From assembly GCA_005502805.1 (NCBI GenBank), contig SCMY01000019.1, positions 1 through 58,287 on the forward strand: DNA of 58,287 nucleotides, written 5' to 3'. Of the stretch, positions 7,519 through 19,080 are shown piece after piece (positions within the stretch are counted from its first letter, which is position 1; every line of letters starts with the position of its first letter). The position numbers and the translations under genes are program-made. Source of the DNA: Rhizobiales bacterium 2SD. GTDB lineage: Bacteria > Pseudomonadota > Alphaproteobacteria > Rhizobiales > Beijerinckiaceae. A model generated the notes under the pieces. The model saw only the letters and a program-made list of their open reading frames with translations. It ran no database searches and was not told where the DNA came from.

Positions 7519-9228
7519 TCAGGCCGGTGCGGCCTGCTTGCGCCCGCGCAGTTCGTCGACGAGGACGCGGATGTTCTCCGAGTAGTCGATCGGCACCGCC
7601 ACGACATGGACGCCCCCGCTCTGGAAGGCGGCTTCGAGCGTCGGCGCGAGCTCTTCCAGCGACTCGACGCGCGCGCCCTTGGCGCCATAGGCCTGCGCAT
7701 AGGTGACGAAGTCCGGATTGCCGAAGGTCAGGCCGAAATCCGGGAAATTGTCGACCGCCTGCTTCCAGCGGATCATGCCGTAGGCGCTGTCGTCGAGGAT
7801 CAGCACGACGAGGTTGAGCTTGAGGCGGACCGCCGTCTCCAGCTCCTGGCTGTTCATCATGAAGCCGCCGTCGCCGCAGACCGCCATGACGCGGCGGTCC
7901 GGATACAGCATCGCCGCCATCATCGCCGAGGGCAGGCCCGCTCCCATCGTCGCCAGCGCGTTGTCGAGCAGCACGGTATTGGCGACATAGGTCCGGTAGT
8001 TGCGGGCGAACCAGATCTTGTACATGCCGTTGTCGAGCGCCAGGATGCCGTTCTCCGGCATGACCTTGCGGATGTCGTGGATCAGGCGCTGCGGCGTCAC
8101 CGGCCAGCGCTCCTCGTCGGCACGAGCGGAGATCTTGCCCAGGATCTCCTCGCGCAGCGGCAGCAGCGCGCCGGCGTTGGGCAGCTTGCCCTCGATCCGG
8201 TCGGCCAACGCCTCCAGGCTCGGCCCGACATCGCCGACCACCTCGGCATGCGGGAAGAAGACCTGCTCCACCGTCGCCGGCGTATAGCCGACATGGATCA
8301 CCTGGGGCCCGTCGGGGCCCATGATGAAGGGCGGCTTCTCGATCGTGTCATGGCCGATCGAGATGATCAGATCGGCCTTGTCGACGGCGTCATGGACATA
8401 GTCGCGCTCGGAGAGCGCGGCAGTGCCCATATAGAGATTGGAGCCGCCGGGCACCGTGCCCTTGCCCATCTGCGTGTTGAAGAACGGGATGCCGGTGCGC
8501 CGCACGAAGCTGGAGATGCCGTAGGTGCCGCGCGGCCGGCTCGACGCCGCGCCGAACATGATCAGCGGGCGCTTCGCCTTGATGATCATCTCGGCGGCGC
8601 GGTCGAGCGCCGTGCGATGCGCCACCGGAATCTCGATCGGATGCACCGGAACCACCGGAACTTCGGGCACCGCCTCGCCGGCGATATCCTCGGGCAGTTC
8701 CAGCAGCACCGGTCCGGGACGCTCCTCCATCGCGGTGCGGAAGGCGTCGCGCACGATCGTCGGAATGCTGGCGGCGCTGACGATCTGGCGTGCCGCCTTG
8801 GTCAGCGGCTTCATCGAGGCGATGACGTCGACGATCTGGAAGCGCGCCTGGCGGCTGCTCATGATCGCCTTCTGCCCGGTGATCAGGATCATCGGCATGG
8901 CGCCGAGATGGGCATAGGCCGCGCCCGTCGAGAAGTTGAGCGCACCCGGCCCCAGCGTCGCGATGCAGACGCCGGGCCTGCCGGTGAGCCGGCCATGCGT
9001 CGCCGCCATGAAGGCCGCGGCCTGTTCGTGCCGCGTCAGGATGAGCTGGATCTTCGACTTCCGCAGCGACTCGACGACGTCGAGGTTCTCTTCGCCGGGA
9101 ATGCCGAAGATGCGGTCGACGCCTTCGTTCTCCAGGGCGGCGACGAGAAGGTCGGAGCCCTTGACCATGCGTTGTCCCGTCTTCTTGTCCTGCCCCGAGG
9201 AGGCGTGGTTCGCTTGTGCTTTGGTCAT
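7519..9228 (-). CDS. ThDP-dependent decarboxylase/acetolactate synthase-like enzyme
   Basis: A 569-residue member of the POX/AHAS superfamily: N-terminal pyrimidine-binding domain with the catalytic Glu68 (TRHEQAAAFMA), a central domain, and a C-terminal pyrophosphate-binding domain with GDGGFMMNSQE near residue 446. Generic annotation would be acetolactate synthase large subunit. Relatives with this layout also include 2-oxoglutarate decarboxylases, such as the cyanobacterial enzyme that makes succinate semialdehyde. No small regulatory subunit (IlvN) is nearby. The metal-ligand segment, LNN or LND in many AHAS enzymes, reads LDD here (LILDDSAYGMIRWKQ). The ATG at 9228 overlaps the isocitrate dehydrogenase stop by 4 bases (ATGA), which decides the start over an internal ATG at 9168. 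Coupling to a 2-oxoglutarate-producing enzyme suggests 2-oxoglutarate as substrate (inference). Confidence 0.85.
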   Translation of the reverse strand: MTKAQANHASSGQDKKTGQRMVKGSDLLVAALENEGVDRIFGIPGEENLDVVESLRKSKIQLILTRHEQAAAFMAATHGRLTGRPGVCIATLGPGALNFSTGAAYAHLGAMPMILITGQKAIMSSRQARFQIVDVIASMKPLTKAARQIVSAASIPTIVRDAFRTAMEERPGPVLLELPEDIAGEAVPEVPVVPVHPIEIPVAHRTALDRAAEMIIKAKRPLIMFGAASSRPRGTYGISSFVRRTGIPFFNTQMGKGTVPGGSNLYMGTAALSERDYVHDAVDKADLIISIGHDTIEKPPFIMGPDGPQVIHVGYTPATVEQVFFPHAEVVGDVGPSLEALADRIEGKLPNAGALLPLREEILGKISARADEERWPVTPQRLIHDIRKVMPENGILALDNGMYKIWFARNYRTYVANTVLLDNALATMGAGLPSAMMAAMLYPDRRVMAVCGDGGFMMNSQELETAVRLKLNLVVLILDDSAYGMIRWKQAVDNFPDFGLTFGNPDFVTYAQAYGAKGARVESLEELAPTLEAAFQSGGVHVVAVPIDYSENIRVLVDELRGRKQAAPA

Positions 9229-10247
9229 GCCAGTCGCTTCGTGATTGCTGCTGCAAAGTCCTTGGTCGTCGCCGAGCCACCGAGATCGCCGGTCTTGATC
9301 TTGTCGGTGTTGAGCACGGCATCGACCGCGCTGCGGATGGCGTTCGCCTTTCCGCCCTCGCCGACATGGTCGAGCATCAGGCAGGCGGCCAGCAGCAGCG
9401 CGAGGGGGTTGGCGATGCCCTTGCCGGCGATGTCCGGCGCCGAGCCGTGCACCGCCTCGAAGATCGCGACGTCCGGGCCGATATTGGCGCCCGGCGCCAT
9501 GCCGAGCCCGCCGACGAGTCCGGCGATCTGGTCGGACAGGATGTCGCCGAACAGGTTGGTGGTGACGATGACGTCGAACTGCTCCGGCTTCATCACCAAT
9601 TGCATCGCGCAGGCGTCGACGATGCGCTCGTCCATCGCGATGCGGCCTTCATACTCCTTGGCGACCTCCTTGCCGGCGGCGAGGAAAATGCCGGTCAGCG
9701 CCTTCAGCACGTTCGCCTTGTGGACGACGGTCACCTTCTTGCGGCCGTTCGCCAGGGCGTATTCGAAGGCGTATCGGATGATCCGGCGGCACTCGGCCTT
9801 GGTGTTGATGCCCTGCGAGATCGCCACCGCCTGCGGGTCGTCGCCGACCGCGATGAAGTGCTCGAAGGCGACATAGAGGCCTTCGAGATTCTCGCGGATC
9901 AGGACGATGTCGATGTCCTCGTAGCGACCGCCCGGGGTCAGCGTCTTGGCCGGACGCACATTGGCGTAGAGGCCGAAGGTCTCGCGCAGGCGGACATTGA
10001 CGGAGCGGAAGCCGCCGCCGACCGGCGTGGTCAGCGGGCCCTTCAGCGCCAGCTTGGTGCGACGGATACTGTCGAGCGTCGCCTGCGGCATTGGCTCGCC
10101 ACCATTGTCGATGCCGGCGAGGCCGCCGAATTGGCGGTCCCAGGCGAAAGGCGCCTTGGCGGCCTCCAGGATCTGTACGACGGCCTCGGTGATCTCGGGG
10201 CCGATGCCATCGCCAGCAATGAGCGTGGCCGGTATCGCTGTCGTCAC
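9225..10247 (-). CDS. NAD-dependent isocitrate dehydrogenase (isocitrate/isopropylmalate family)
   Basis: Oxidative decarboxylation of isocitrate to 2-oxoglutarate with NAD. The protein is 340 residues, the short beta-decarboxylating dehydrogenase form, opening with ATLIAGDGIGPEIT. Substrate-side segments RSVNVRLRETFGLYANVRP and ENLEGLYVAFEH match bacterial NAD-type IDH rather than LeuB. The metal-site region is TTNLFGDILSDQIAGLVGG and the cofactor loop is HGSAPDIAGKGIANP. It follows aconitase by 44 bases and overlaps the ThDP enzyme gene by 4. Many alphaproteobacteria run their TCA cycle with a different NADP-type IDH, so this could be an additional, operon-specific enzyme (inference). Homoisocitrate or isopropylmalate dehydrogenase is a less likely alternative. 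Confidence 0.88.
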   Translation of the reverse strand: MTTAIPATLIAGDGIGPEITEAVVQILEAAKAPFAWDRQFGGLAGIDNGGEPMPQATLDSIRRTKLALKGPLTTPVGGGFRSVNVRLRETFGLYANVRPAKTLTPGGRYEDIDIVLIRENLEGLYVAFEHFIAVGDDPQAVAISQGINTKAECRRIIRYAFEYALANGRKKVTVVHKANVLKALTGIFLAAGKEVAKEYEGRIAMDERIVDACAMQLVMKPEQFDVIVTTNLFGDILSDQIAGLVGGLGMAPGANIGPDVAIFEAVHGSAPDIAGKGIANPLALLLAACLMLDHVGEGGKANAIRSAVDAVLNTDKIKTGDLGGSATTKDFAAAITKRLA

Positions 10248-10291
10248 GCGTCCCTCCCAGTCGAACGTGGAATTTCAGTATTGCGATGTCT

Positions 10292-12982
<2,691 letters not shown>

Positions 12983-13181
12983 GTTCCAGATCCCCAATCT
13001 CTACAACGTCGCATCGAGCCACGTGCCGGCGGCTCCGCCGACACCTGTTTGGATTTGGGATCCGGATGACTTGATCAGCGCCCCGCCCCGCCGAAGCAAA
13101 GACAGCAACACTGATATCGAAACATCACGCCTCTGCGCGCACGCCCTCATAGGCCTGTCGCATGGAGGCTTTTCTTGCAAT

Positions 13182-13203
13182 ATACTCATGTACAAATGAG
13201 TAT
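13182..13203. promoter_or_regulatory. 8-bp inverted repeat in the divergent acnA / response regulator intergenic region
   Basis: ATACTCAT and ATGAGTAT are perfect inverted arms around a 6-base centre (GTACAA). It lies in a markedly AT-richer part of the 453-base gap between aconitase and the response regulator. The placement, about 200 bases from either gene, and the symmetry suggest an operator. No coding gene is convincing in 12983-13435. Which regulator binds is unknown. Confidence 0.5.
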
Positions 13204-13285
13204 TTGCTTTTGTTGTGACGTGTATAAACGATGCCGCGTAAGACACGCGGCCAAGCCGATATCCTCCCAATTTCTTTATTCGACC

Positions 13286-13314
13286 TTGGCGCGGAGCAGC
13301 TTCGGTCGTATGTT
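13286..13314 (+). promoter_or_regulatory. Possible sigma-70-type promoter for the two-component operon
   Basis: TTGGCG at 13286 and TATGTT at 13309 are separated by 17 bases, upstream of the response regulator start at 13436. Hexamer agreement is partial, so this is a weak prediction by eye. Confidence 0.25.
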
Positions 13315-13435
13315 AGAACGATAATGAGATGCGAAGCTGTCAAGAACCTGTCACTTTTTCGGCCGCCACACGATTTGGCAGAGTCCGGACAGAACGGTTC
13401 TCCAGACTGCCGGCCATGGGGGGATGTAGGGCAGG

Positions 13436-14110
13436 ATGCGGATTCTATTCGTCGAAGACAGCGTGGATCAGGCGACCGCCGTGGTCGCGCGCCTGCGTCG
13501 TTCGGGGTACGCGGTCGACTGGGCCAAGGATGGCGAACAGGCCGATCAGTTCTTCCAGCAGGCTTCCTATGATCTCATCCTTCTCGACCTGATGCTGCCG
13601 AAGGTCGACGGCGAGACCTTTCTGGGGCGGCTCAGGGGGCGGAACTCGACCGTGCCGGTCCTCGTCATGACGGCCCGCGGCGGCCTCGACGAGAAGATCC
13701 GGGTGCTCGACATCGGCGCCGACGACTATGTCGTCAAACCCTTCGACCTCAGCGAGATCGAAGCGCGCATCCGCGCCTTGCTGCGGCGGCCGCAGGGGCT
13801 CTCCAGCAGCGCCACAACGATCGGCAACCTCGTCTTCGACCTGTCGCGGCGCAGGGTCGAGATCAGCGGCCGCCATGTCCAGATCGGGCAGCGAGAATTC
13901 CGCCTGCTCGAACTGTTCCTGGGCAACCTCGACCGTGTTCTCGCCAAGGATACCATCCTCGATCGCCTCTTTTCCTTCGACGAGCCGGCAGCGCCCAATG
14001 CGGTCGAGCTCTATGTCTCGAGGCTGAGGAAGAAGCTGGCAGGAACCTCGGTCGAAATCAGGACCATATGGGGGGAAGGCTACGTCGCCGAAGTCCATGA
14101 CCGGGCGTGA
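13436..14110 (+). CDS. OmpR-family response regulator
   Basis: A 224-residue two-domain regulator. The receiver domain (1-115) has acidic residues near FVED, phospho-acceptor Asp51 (LILLDLMLP), Thr79 (LVMTARGG) and Lys101 (VVKPF). The C-terminal winged helix (about 125-220) ends with VELYVSRLRKKL and IRTIWGEGYV, typical of OmpR/PhoB proteins. The histidine kinase gene begins 14 bases before this stop, so the pair is coupled. The following binding-protein and potassium-transport genes are candidate targets (inference). It is divergent from the acnA operon, so control of that operon is also possible. Confidence 0.93.
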   Translation: MRILFVEDSVDQATAVVARLRRSGYAVDWAKDGEQADQFFQQASYDLILLDLMLPKVDGETFLGRLRGRNSTVPVLVMTARGGLDEKIRVLDIGADDYVVKPFDLSEIEARIRALLRRPQGLSSSATTIGNLVFDLSRRRVEISGRHVQIGQREFRLLELFLGNLDRVLAKDTILDRLFSFDEPAAPNAVELYVSRLRKKLAGTSVEIRTIWGEGYVAEVHDRA

Positions 14111-15500
14111 GACCTACTCCATCCGTGCGCGGCTGTTCGGTCGGCTGATGCCGGCTTTCCTCGTGCTCGGGCTGGGGCTGTTCTACTATCTCCATTCGCA
14201 CGCACAGCGCGCCTCGGAGCGATCCTTCGACCATCTGCTCGCAGCGTCGGCGCTGTCGATCGCGGACGCCATCCAGTACGATGACGGCGTTCTCACGGTC
14301 GACCTGACCCACTCGTCGCTCGCGATCATCGCCAGCCGGACAGCCAATCGGATTTTCTATCGCGTCACCGCGCCGGACGGTTCGCTGATCACCGGCTATT
14401 CCGAGCTTGCAGCGAAGGCGCCTGGCGCCACCTCCTCCGACCCGCAATTCGCGGATGGCACGTTTCTGGGAGTTCCGGTGCGGATCTGCACGCTCGGGCG
14501 CTTCATCTCGGGTGGGCGACAATCGGGCTGGGTCACGGTCGTCGTCGCCGAGACCAACGAGGAGCAGGAGCAGTTCCGCGCGGAGCTGCTGCGGCTCTCC
14601 TTCGGCCCGGCCGCCGGCATCATGCTGCTCGCCATGGCCCTGATCTGGCTGGCCGTGCGCAGCGCGCTGCGGCCACTCGATGCCATCGAGCGCGCCATCG
14701 CGGCCAACGACGCCGTCAATCTCCAACGTCTTAACGTGCCGGTGCCGCAGGAAATCCACCACCTCGTCGCCGCCCTCAACAGTCTGATCGACCGGCTGAT
14801 GGCGCTACTGGCGCGGATGCAGAACTTCATCGCTGAATCGGCGCATCAGATCCGCACCCCGCTTTCCAACCTGCGGGCGCAGGTTGAAATGGCGGTCGAC
14901 GAAACGGATCGTGGCTCAGTCTGCGACCAGCTGCGTTCGATCCACCGCAACGCCGTCGTCGTCAGCCGCCTCGCAGACCAGCTTCTTGCCGACACCATGG
15001 TCGCCCATCGCGTCGAGGTCTCGACGCTCGTGCCGACTGACCTGCTGGAGTTGGTCGAGCTGGCGATCGACGAGTTCAGCGACCGCACGAACATGAAGGT
15101 CAACCTGCGCATCGAGACGCTGGAGGCGCCGCCCTACATCTTGAGCGACGGGCAGATGCTCACCGAGGCGTTCCGCAACCTGCTCGACAATGCGCTGAAA
15201 TATGCCGGCCGGACCGAGCCGATCACCGTCCGGCTGGTGTCTGAGACCGGTCAGGTCGTGCTCTCGGTCGAGGACCGCGGCCCCGGCATCGCTGCCGCTG
15301 AACGTCCGGGCATCACCGAGCGCTTCGTGCGCGGCTCCAGCTCCAGCGACACGCCAGGCAGTGGGCTCGGGCTTTCGATCGTTGCTAACGTTATTCGCCA
15401 CCATCATGCGACACTGACCTTCGAGGATCGGAAGGGGGGTGGCTTGGTCGTGAAGATGACATTCCCTGTGAACCGGCTTGCCGAGGAGCAGGCGCGATGA
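14097..15500 (+). CDS. Membrane sensor histidine kinase (2CSK_N type)
   Basis: A 467-residue inner-membrane kinase: TM1 about residues 16-33, a periplasmic region to about 165 resembling the two-component sensor N-terminal domain of TctE/QseC relatives, TM2 about 166-188, a HAMP linker, then the dimerisation helix with His250 (ESAHQIRTPLSNL). The ATPase domain shows NLLDNALKYAG, VEDRGPGIA and GSGLGLSIV. It overlaps the response regulator by 14 bases and the binding-protein gene by 4. Signal is unknown; the co-encoded periplasmic protein may present a ligand to it (inference). Confidence 0.92.
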   Translation: MTGRETYSIRARLFGRLMPAFLVLGLGLFYYLHSHAQRASERSFDHLLAASALSIADAIQYDDGVLTVDLTHSSLAIIASRTANRIFYRVTAPDGSLITGYSELAAKAPGATSSDPQFADGTFLGVPVRICTLGRFISGGRQSGWVTVVVAETNEEQEQFRAELLRLSFGPAAGIMLLAMALIWLAVRSALRPLDAIERAIAANDAVNLQRLNVPVPQEIHHLVAALNSLIDRLMALLARMQNFIAESAHQIRTPLSNLRAQVEMAVDETDRGSVCDQLRSIHRNAVVVSRLADQLLADTMVAHRVEVSTLVPTDLLELVELAIDEFSDRTNMKVNLRIETLEAPPYILSDGQMLTEAFRNLLDNALKYAGRTEPITVRLVSETGQVVLSVEDRGPGIAAAERPGITERFVRGSSSSDTPGSGLGLSIVANVIRHHHATLTFEDRKGGGLVVKMTFPVNRLAEEQAR

Positions 15501-16516
15501 GATGGCAGCGCTTCCTATCGATGGGCCTCGCCCTGATCGTGGCAGGTGCCGCCGCAGCTGCGGAGAAGGTCACCCGCTTCGGCCCGCCAAACGCGACATC
15601 CGAGTTGGTGATTTGGGGAGCGACCGACCTCGACGAACTGCGCCCTGCGATCGAGAGCTTTCTCGCCCAAAAGCCGAATGTCGCAATCCTTTATCACGAC
15701 CTGCAATCGAACGTCCTCTACGAGCGGATTCGAGCCGGCGTGCCCCCTGCGCCCGATCTGGCGATCAGCTCTGCCGCCGATCTGCAGATTAAGCTGGTCA
15801 ATGACGGCTTCGCGCGTGATCACAAGCCGGCAAAGGACATCACGCTGCCGCCCGGGACGTCGTGGCGGAATCAGGCCTTCGGGATCTCGGTCGAGCCGGC
15901 GGTGATCGTCTTCCACCAGAGCCTGGCGGAACTCGGCCCACTGCCGAGATCGCGGCCGGATCTCATCCGGTTGCTGGCGAAGCACTCCGCCGCGCTCGAC
16001 GGGCGCATCGCGACCTATGATCTCGATCTCAGCGGCCTTGGCTATCTCTTCGCCAGCCACGACTCGGCCTATTCGACGAACTATACGACCTTGATGCAAT
16101 TGCTCGGCCGTGCCCATGTCCGGCTCTATTGCTGCAGTGGCGAGATCCTGAACGAGATCGAGAAGCAGACGATCCTGGTGGGGTACAATCTGCTCGGTTC
16201 CTATGCGCTCGCCCGCAAGCAGCGCGGCGCGCCGATCGAGATCATCCTGCCGGAAGACTATACGCTCGTGCTCTCTCGCGTCGCCCTGATCCCGCGCGCC
16301 GCCAGGCTTCCCGATTTGAGCGGGGCCTTTCTGAACTACCTGCTGTCGCCGGAGGTCCAGAAGCGTTCCGGCAATCTCGCGCGTTATGGCTCGACCCCGG
16401 TCTCGGCCGCACACCCGATCGTGCTCAACCCGTCGCTGCTGGTCTATCTCGACCCGGTTAAGCGCGCGAAATTCATCAAGACCTGGCGTAGCCTCATTGG
16501 AGCGGATGTTCGGTAA
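15497..16516 (+). CDS. Periplasmic substrate-binding protein coupled to a sensor kinase (PgtC-like layout)
   Basis: A 339-residue family 1 extracellular solute-binding protein with a signal peptide (basic MRWQR, hydrophobic core, cleavage near AAAA-EKV). The mature part begins TSELVIWGATDLDELRPAIE and contains APDLAISSAADLQIKLVNDG, typical of iron/phosphoglycerate-type binding proteins. Its ATG overlaps the kinase stop (ATGA). No permease or ATPase gene follows; instead a potassium channel pair does. Regulator, kinase and binding protein in one operon recall PgtA-PgtB-PgtC, where the third protein modulates signalling. A sensory role rather than transport is inferred. Confidence 0.8.
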   Translation: MRWQRFLSMGLALIVAGAAAAAEKVTRFGPPNATSELVIWGATDLDELRPAIESFLAQKPNVAILYHDLQSNVLYERIRAGVPPAPDLAISSAADLQIKLVNDGFARDHKPAKDITLPPGTSWRNQAFGISVEPAVIVFHQSLAELGPLPRSRPDLIRLLAKHSAALDGRIATYDLDLSGLGYLFASHDSAYSTNYTTLMQLLGRAHVRLYCCSGEILNEIEKQTILVGYNLLGSYALARKQRGAPIEIILPEDYTLVLSRVALIPRAARLPDLSGAFLNYLLSPEVQKRSGNLARYGSTPVSAAHPIVLNPSLLVYLDPVKRAKFIKTWRSLIGADVR

Positions 16517-16672
16517 GGCCCGCATGTCTCTGCTCGTCGAGCTGGTATCGCTGTCGCCCTGCGGCACATTGAAAACCGATCGGAGTTTCGTTCGCCAGCT
16601 ACGTTTCGCGAAGTTCGACGGCAAGTTACCTGAATAGGAGCCTTACTATAGGGCATAGCGAGCCAAACTATC

Positions 16673-18007
16673 GTGCGCAGAACGAAGTTCTTCCACCCGG
16701 GCCGGATCGTGCCGTTCGCTTTCCTCGCCGTGATCGGGCTCGGAACGGCGGTGCTGATGTTGCCGGCCGCCCGGGCGGATCCCGGCCATGCTCCGTTCAT
16801 CATCGCGCTGTTCACGGCGACCTCCGCCGTCTGCGTGACAGGTCTGGCCGCGACGGATACAGCGGTCTATTGGAGCCCGTTCGGCCAGGCCGTTATTCTG
16901 GTGCTCGCGCAGGTTGGCGGGCTCGGGATCATGACCGGCGCGACATTACTCGGCCTGCTGGTGAGCCGGCGCCTCGGCCTGTCGACGCGGCTGATCGCAC
17001 AAGCCGAAACGCGCAGCTTGCGCCTCGGTGACGTCACGACGGTGTTGCGCCTGATCCTGATCGTCACGCTCGCGATGGAAGCGGCCACAATGGCCGTGCT
17101 GACCGTAAGGTTCCGCTATGCCTATGACCACGGTTGGAGCGAGGCGCTCTGGCACGGTCTCTGCCATGCCGTGTTCGCCTTCAACCATGCGGGTTTCTCA
17201 ACCTATTCCGACAATCTCGTGCGCTTCGCACGCGACCCTCTCATCCTGGCGCCGATCATGCTGACCGTCACCATCAGCAGCCTCGGCTTCCCCGTGATCC
17301 ACGAACTCGCCGATGGCGCGCGCCGCCCCTCGCGCTGGTCGATCCACAGCAAGATGACGCTTCTCGGCTCGGCGTTGCTGCTGATCATCGGCTTCGCCGC
17401 GGTCGCCGTCTACGAATGGGACAATGTCGCGACGATCGGAGCATTCGCCTGGCCGGACAAGCTGCTCAATGCGGCCTTCCATTCGGTCATGACGCGCAGT
17501 GCGGGCTTCAACAGCGTCGATATCGGCAAGATGGAACCTGCCACGCTGATGGTCAGCGACATCCTGATGCTGATCGGCGGAGGCAGCGCCGGCACTGCTG
17601 GCGGGATCAAGATTACGACGTTCCTCATCCTGGGCTTCGTCGTCTGGGCCGAGATCCACGGGAAGGAGGACACCACTGCCTTTCGCCGCCGCATCAGCCC
17701 GCAGGCGCAGCGCCAGGCTCTGTCCGTCGTATTGCTCGCGGTCGGTGTCGTCGCGATCGGTGTCCTGATCATGCTCAGCCTGACCAGCTTTGCCTTCGAG
17801 GTCGTTCTTTTCGAGGTTGTTTCGGCGTTCGCAACCACAGGGCTCTCCACGGGGATCACCCCGCACTTGCCTGCGCCGGCGCTCTTCCTCCTGACCTGCC
17901 TGATGTTCCTCGGGCGCGTCGGCACCATCACCGTGGCGAGCGTGCTCGCCCTCAAGGAGCGCGGAACCACCTTCCGCTACCCTGAGGAACGCCCCATCGT
18001 CGGCTGA
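16673..18007 (+). CDS. Trk/Ktr-family potassium uptake channel subunit (KtrB-like)
   Basis: A 444-residue polytopic membrane protein of the TrkH/KtrB superfamily, made of repeated membrane-pore-membrane units. Filter-like segments are TATSAVCVTGLAATD, FNHAGFSTYSDN, TRSAGFNSVDIG and ATTGLSTGITPHLP. Gly in each is consistent with the simple KtrB-type selectivity filter. The start is uncertain: the frame opens with GTG at 16673 (RRTKFFHPGRIVPFAFLAVIG) and has no strong ribosome site close by. It is followed after 29 bases by the RCK subunit, so the two likely form a KtrAB-type K+ (Na+-assisted) uptake system. Confidence 0.9.
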   Translation: MRRTKFFHPGRIVPFAFLAVIGLGTAVLMLPAARADPGHAPFIIALFTATSAVCVTGLAATDTAVYWSPFGQAVILVLAQVGGLGIMTGATLLGLLVSRRLGLSTRLIAQAETRSLRLGDVTTVLRLILIVTLAMEAATMAVLTVRFRYAYDHGWSEALWHGLCHAVFAFNHAGFSTYSDNLVRFARDPLILAPIMLTVTISSLGFPVIHELADGARRPSRWSIHSKMTLLGSALLLIIGFAAVAVYEWDNVATIGAFAWPDKLLNAAFHSVMTRSAGFNSVDIGKMEPATLMVSDILMLIGGGSAGTAGGIKITTFLILGFVVWAEIHGKEDTTAFRRRISPQAQRQALSVVLLAVGVVAIGVLIMLSLTSFAFEVVLFEVVSAFATTGLSTGITPHLPAPALFLLTCLMFLGRVGTITVASVLALKERGTTFRYPEERPIVG

Positions 18008-18036
18008 AACCGCCCCTGTTTCGAAGGACATCCGCA

Positions 18037-18711
18037 ATGGCCCAGCGCCCTCGCACCGATCGGACCAACGGCGTTGTCGTCATCGGACTCGGCCGCTTCG
18101 GCAGTGCCGTCGCGGAGGCGTTGATCCGACTGGGGCACAATGTCCTGGCCATGGATGTCGACCTTGCACTGATCCAACAATGGTCCGATCGGCTCACCCA
18201 TGTCGTCCAGGCGAGCAGCATCGACGCCGATACCCTGCGCAGCCTGGGCGTCCATGAGTTCCCCAAGGCCGTGGTCGCGATCGGCACCGACATCGAGGCG
18301 AGCGCGCTCACCGTGCTGGCCCTGGCCGAGATCGGCGTGCCGGACATCTGGGCGAAAGCCGTCACCGACAATCACGGGCGCATTCTCGAACGCATCGGCG
18401 CGCACCACGTCATCTTTCCGGAGGCGGCCATGGGCGAGCGCGTCGCCCATCTCGTCGCCAGCCGGATGATCGACTTCATCGAGTTCGACGACGGTTTCGC
18501 CATCGTCAAGATGCGCCCGCCCCAGCAGGCGATCGGCCGTACTTTGGCCGACTCGCAGCTGCGCGCGCGCTTCGGCATCACCGTCATCGGCGTGAAGCGC
18601 CCACGCCAGGACTTCGTCTATGCTCGCCCCGAGACCACGATCGAAACTGGCGATCTCCTGATCGTCTGCGGCCAGACACATGTCGTCGAGCAGTTCGCCG
18701 CGCAGTATTGA
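18037..18711 (+). CDS. Potassium uptake regulatory subunit (KtrA/TrkA RCK protein)
   Basis: A 224-residue cytosolic gating subunit with one RCK_N domain (Rossmann GLGRFGSAVAEAL near residues 16-30, acidic strand end VLAMDVD) and one RCK_C domain (about 135-220, QAIGRTLADSQLRARFG). One RCK_N plus one RCK_C is the KtrA arrangement; TrkA proper has two of each. Nucleotide binding (ATP/ADP or NAD) is expected to gate the channel encoded just upstream. Its position behind a two-component operon on the same strand suggests shared control, but a 156-base gap precedes ktrB. Confidence 0.9.
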   Translation: MAQRPRTDRTNGVVVIGLGRFGSAVAEALIRLGHNVLAMDVDLALIQQWSDRLTHVVQASSIDADTLRSLGVHEFPKAVVAIGTDIEASALTVLALAEIGVPDIWAKAVTDNHGRILERIGAHHVIFPEAAMGERVAHLVASRMIDFIEFDDGFAIVKMRPPQQAIGRTLADSQLRARFGITVIGVKRPRQDFVYARPETTIETGDLLIVCGQTHVVEQFAAQY

Positions 18712-18722
18712 TCGTTTTCCGG

Positions 18723-18880
18723 TCATTCAGGAACGTATCCTGGAGCTTTGAAGAAGTTGGCGTATCGGGCTGTGGAGCGGCAGGCAAAGCTGCTTCGGCA
18801 GCCTCGATGGCCGCGCGCACGCCGGCGCCCTTGTCGGAACCGAGATGGTCCATGACAACGACGTCGCCGGGTTTTGCAGT
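18723..18880 (-). pseudogene. IS630-family transposase remnant (3' part, internally deleted)
   Basis: On the minus strand a short frame reads PGDVVVMDHLGSDKGAGVRA, matching the DDE-region strand of IS630-type transposases (VxMDNLGSHKG in intact copies). Shortly downstream, in another frame, ARYANFFKAPGYVPE followed by a stop at 18723 matches their C-terminus (CANYFxxAGY). The segment between is missing, so this is a decayed, frameshifted relic. Family assignment is by recalled motif. Confidence 0.55.
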
Positions 18881-18951
18881 GCGCCCTTAAGGCGGACAGC
18901 GTGGCGGCCAGCCATTGATCGGGGAGCCGGGTCTTCGAAGGATGGAGACCC

Positions 18952-19080
18952 ATGGTTCGACGTCGCTCCCACAGCGTCGAGTCCAAGCGCGAGTTGATCC
19001 AGGATCACCTGGCGGGCGAGACATTCCACCTGGCCGTCCACAGAACCGGCAGCAGGGCAGCCCGCATCAAGGACGATCGT
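18952..19080 (+). pseudogene. Fragment of an IS3/IS66-type OrfA transposase
   Basis: The frame from 18952 begins MVRRRSHSVESKRELIQD and HLAGETFH, close to the N-terminal helix-turn-helix of OrfA proteins of this group (xRRxHSxEFKRQVxQEYLxGE). Similarity fades after about 35 residues and no OrfB follows. It lies next to the IS630 relic, so this gap looks like a repeated insertion site. Confidence 0.45.

Noticed and set aside
13001..13270. 89-residue minus-strand frame in the acnA / regulator gap
   Set aside because: No ribosome site or family resemblance, and it covers the palindrome and AT-rich promoter region.
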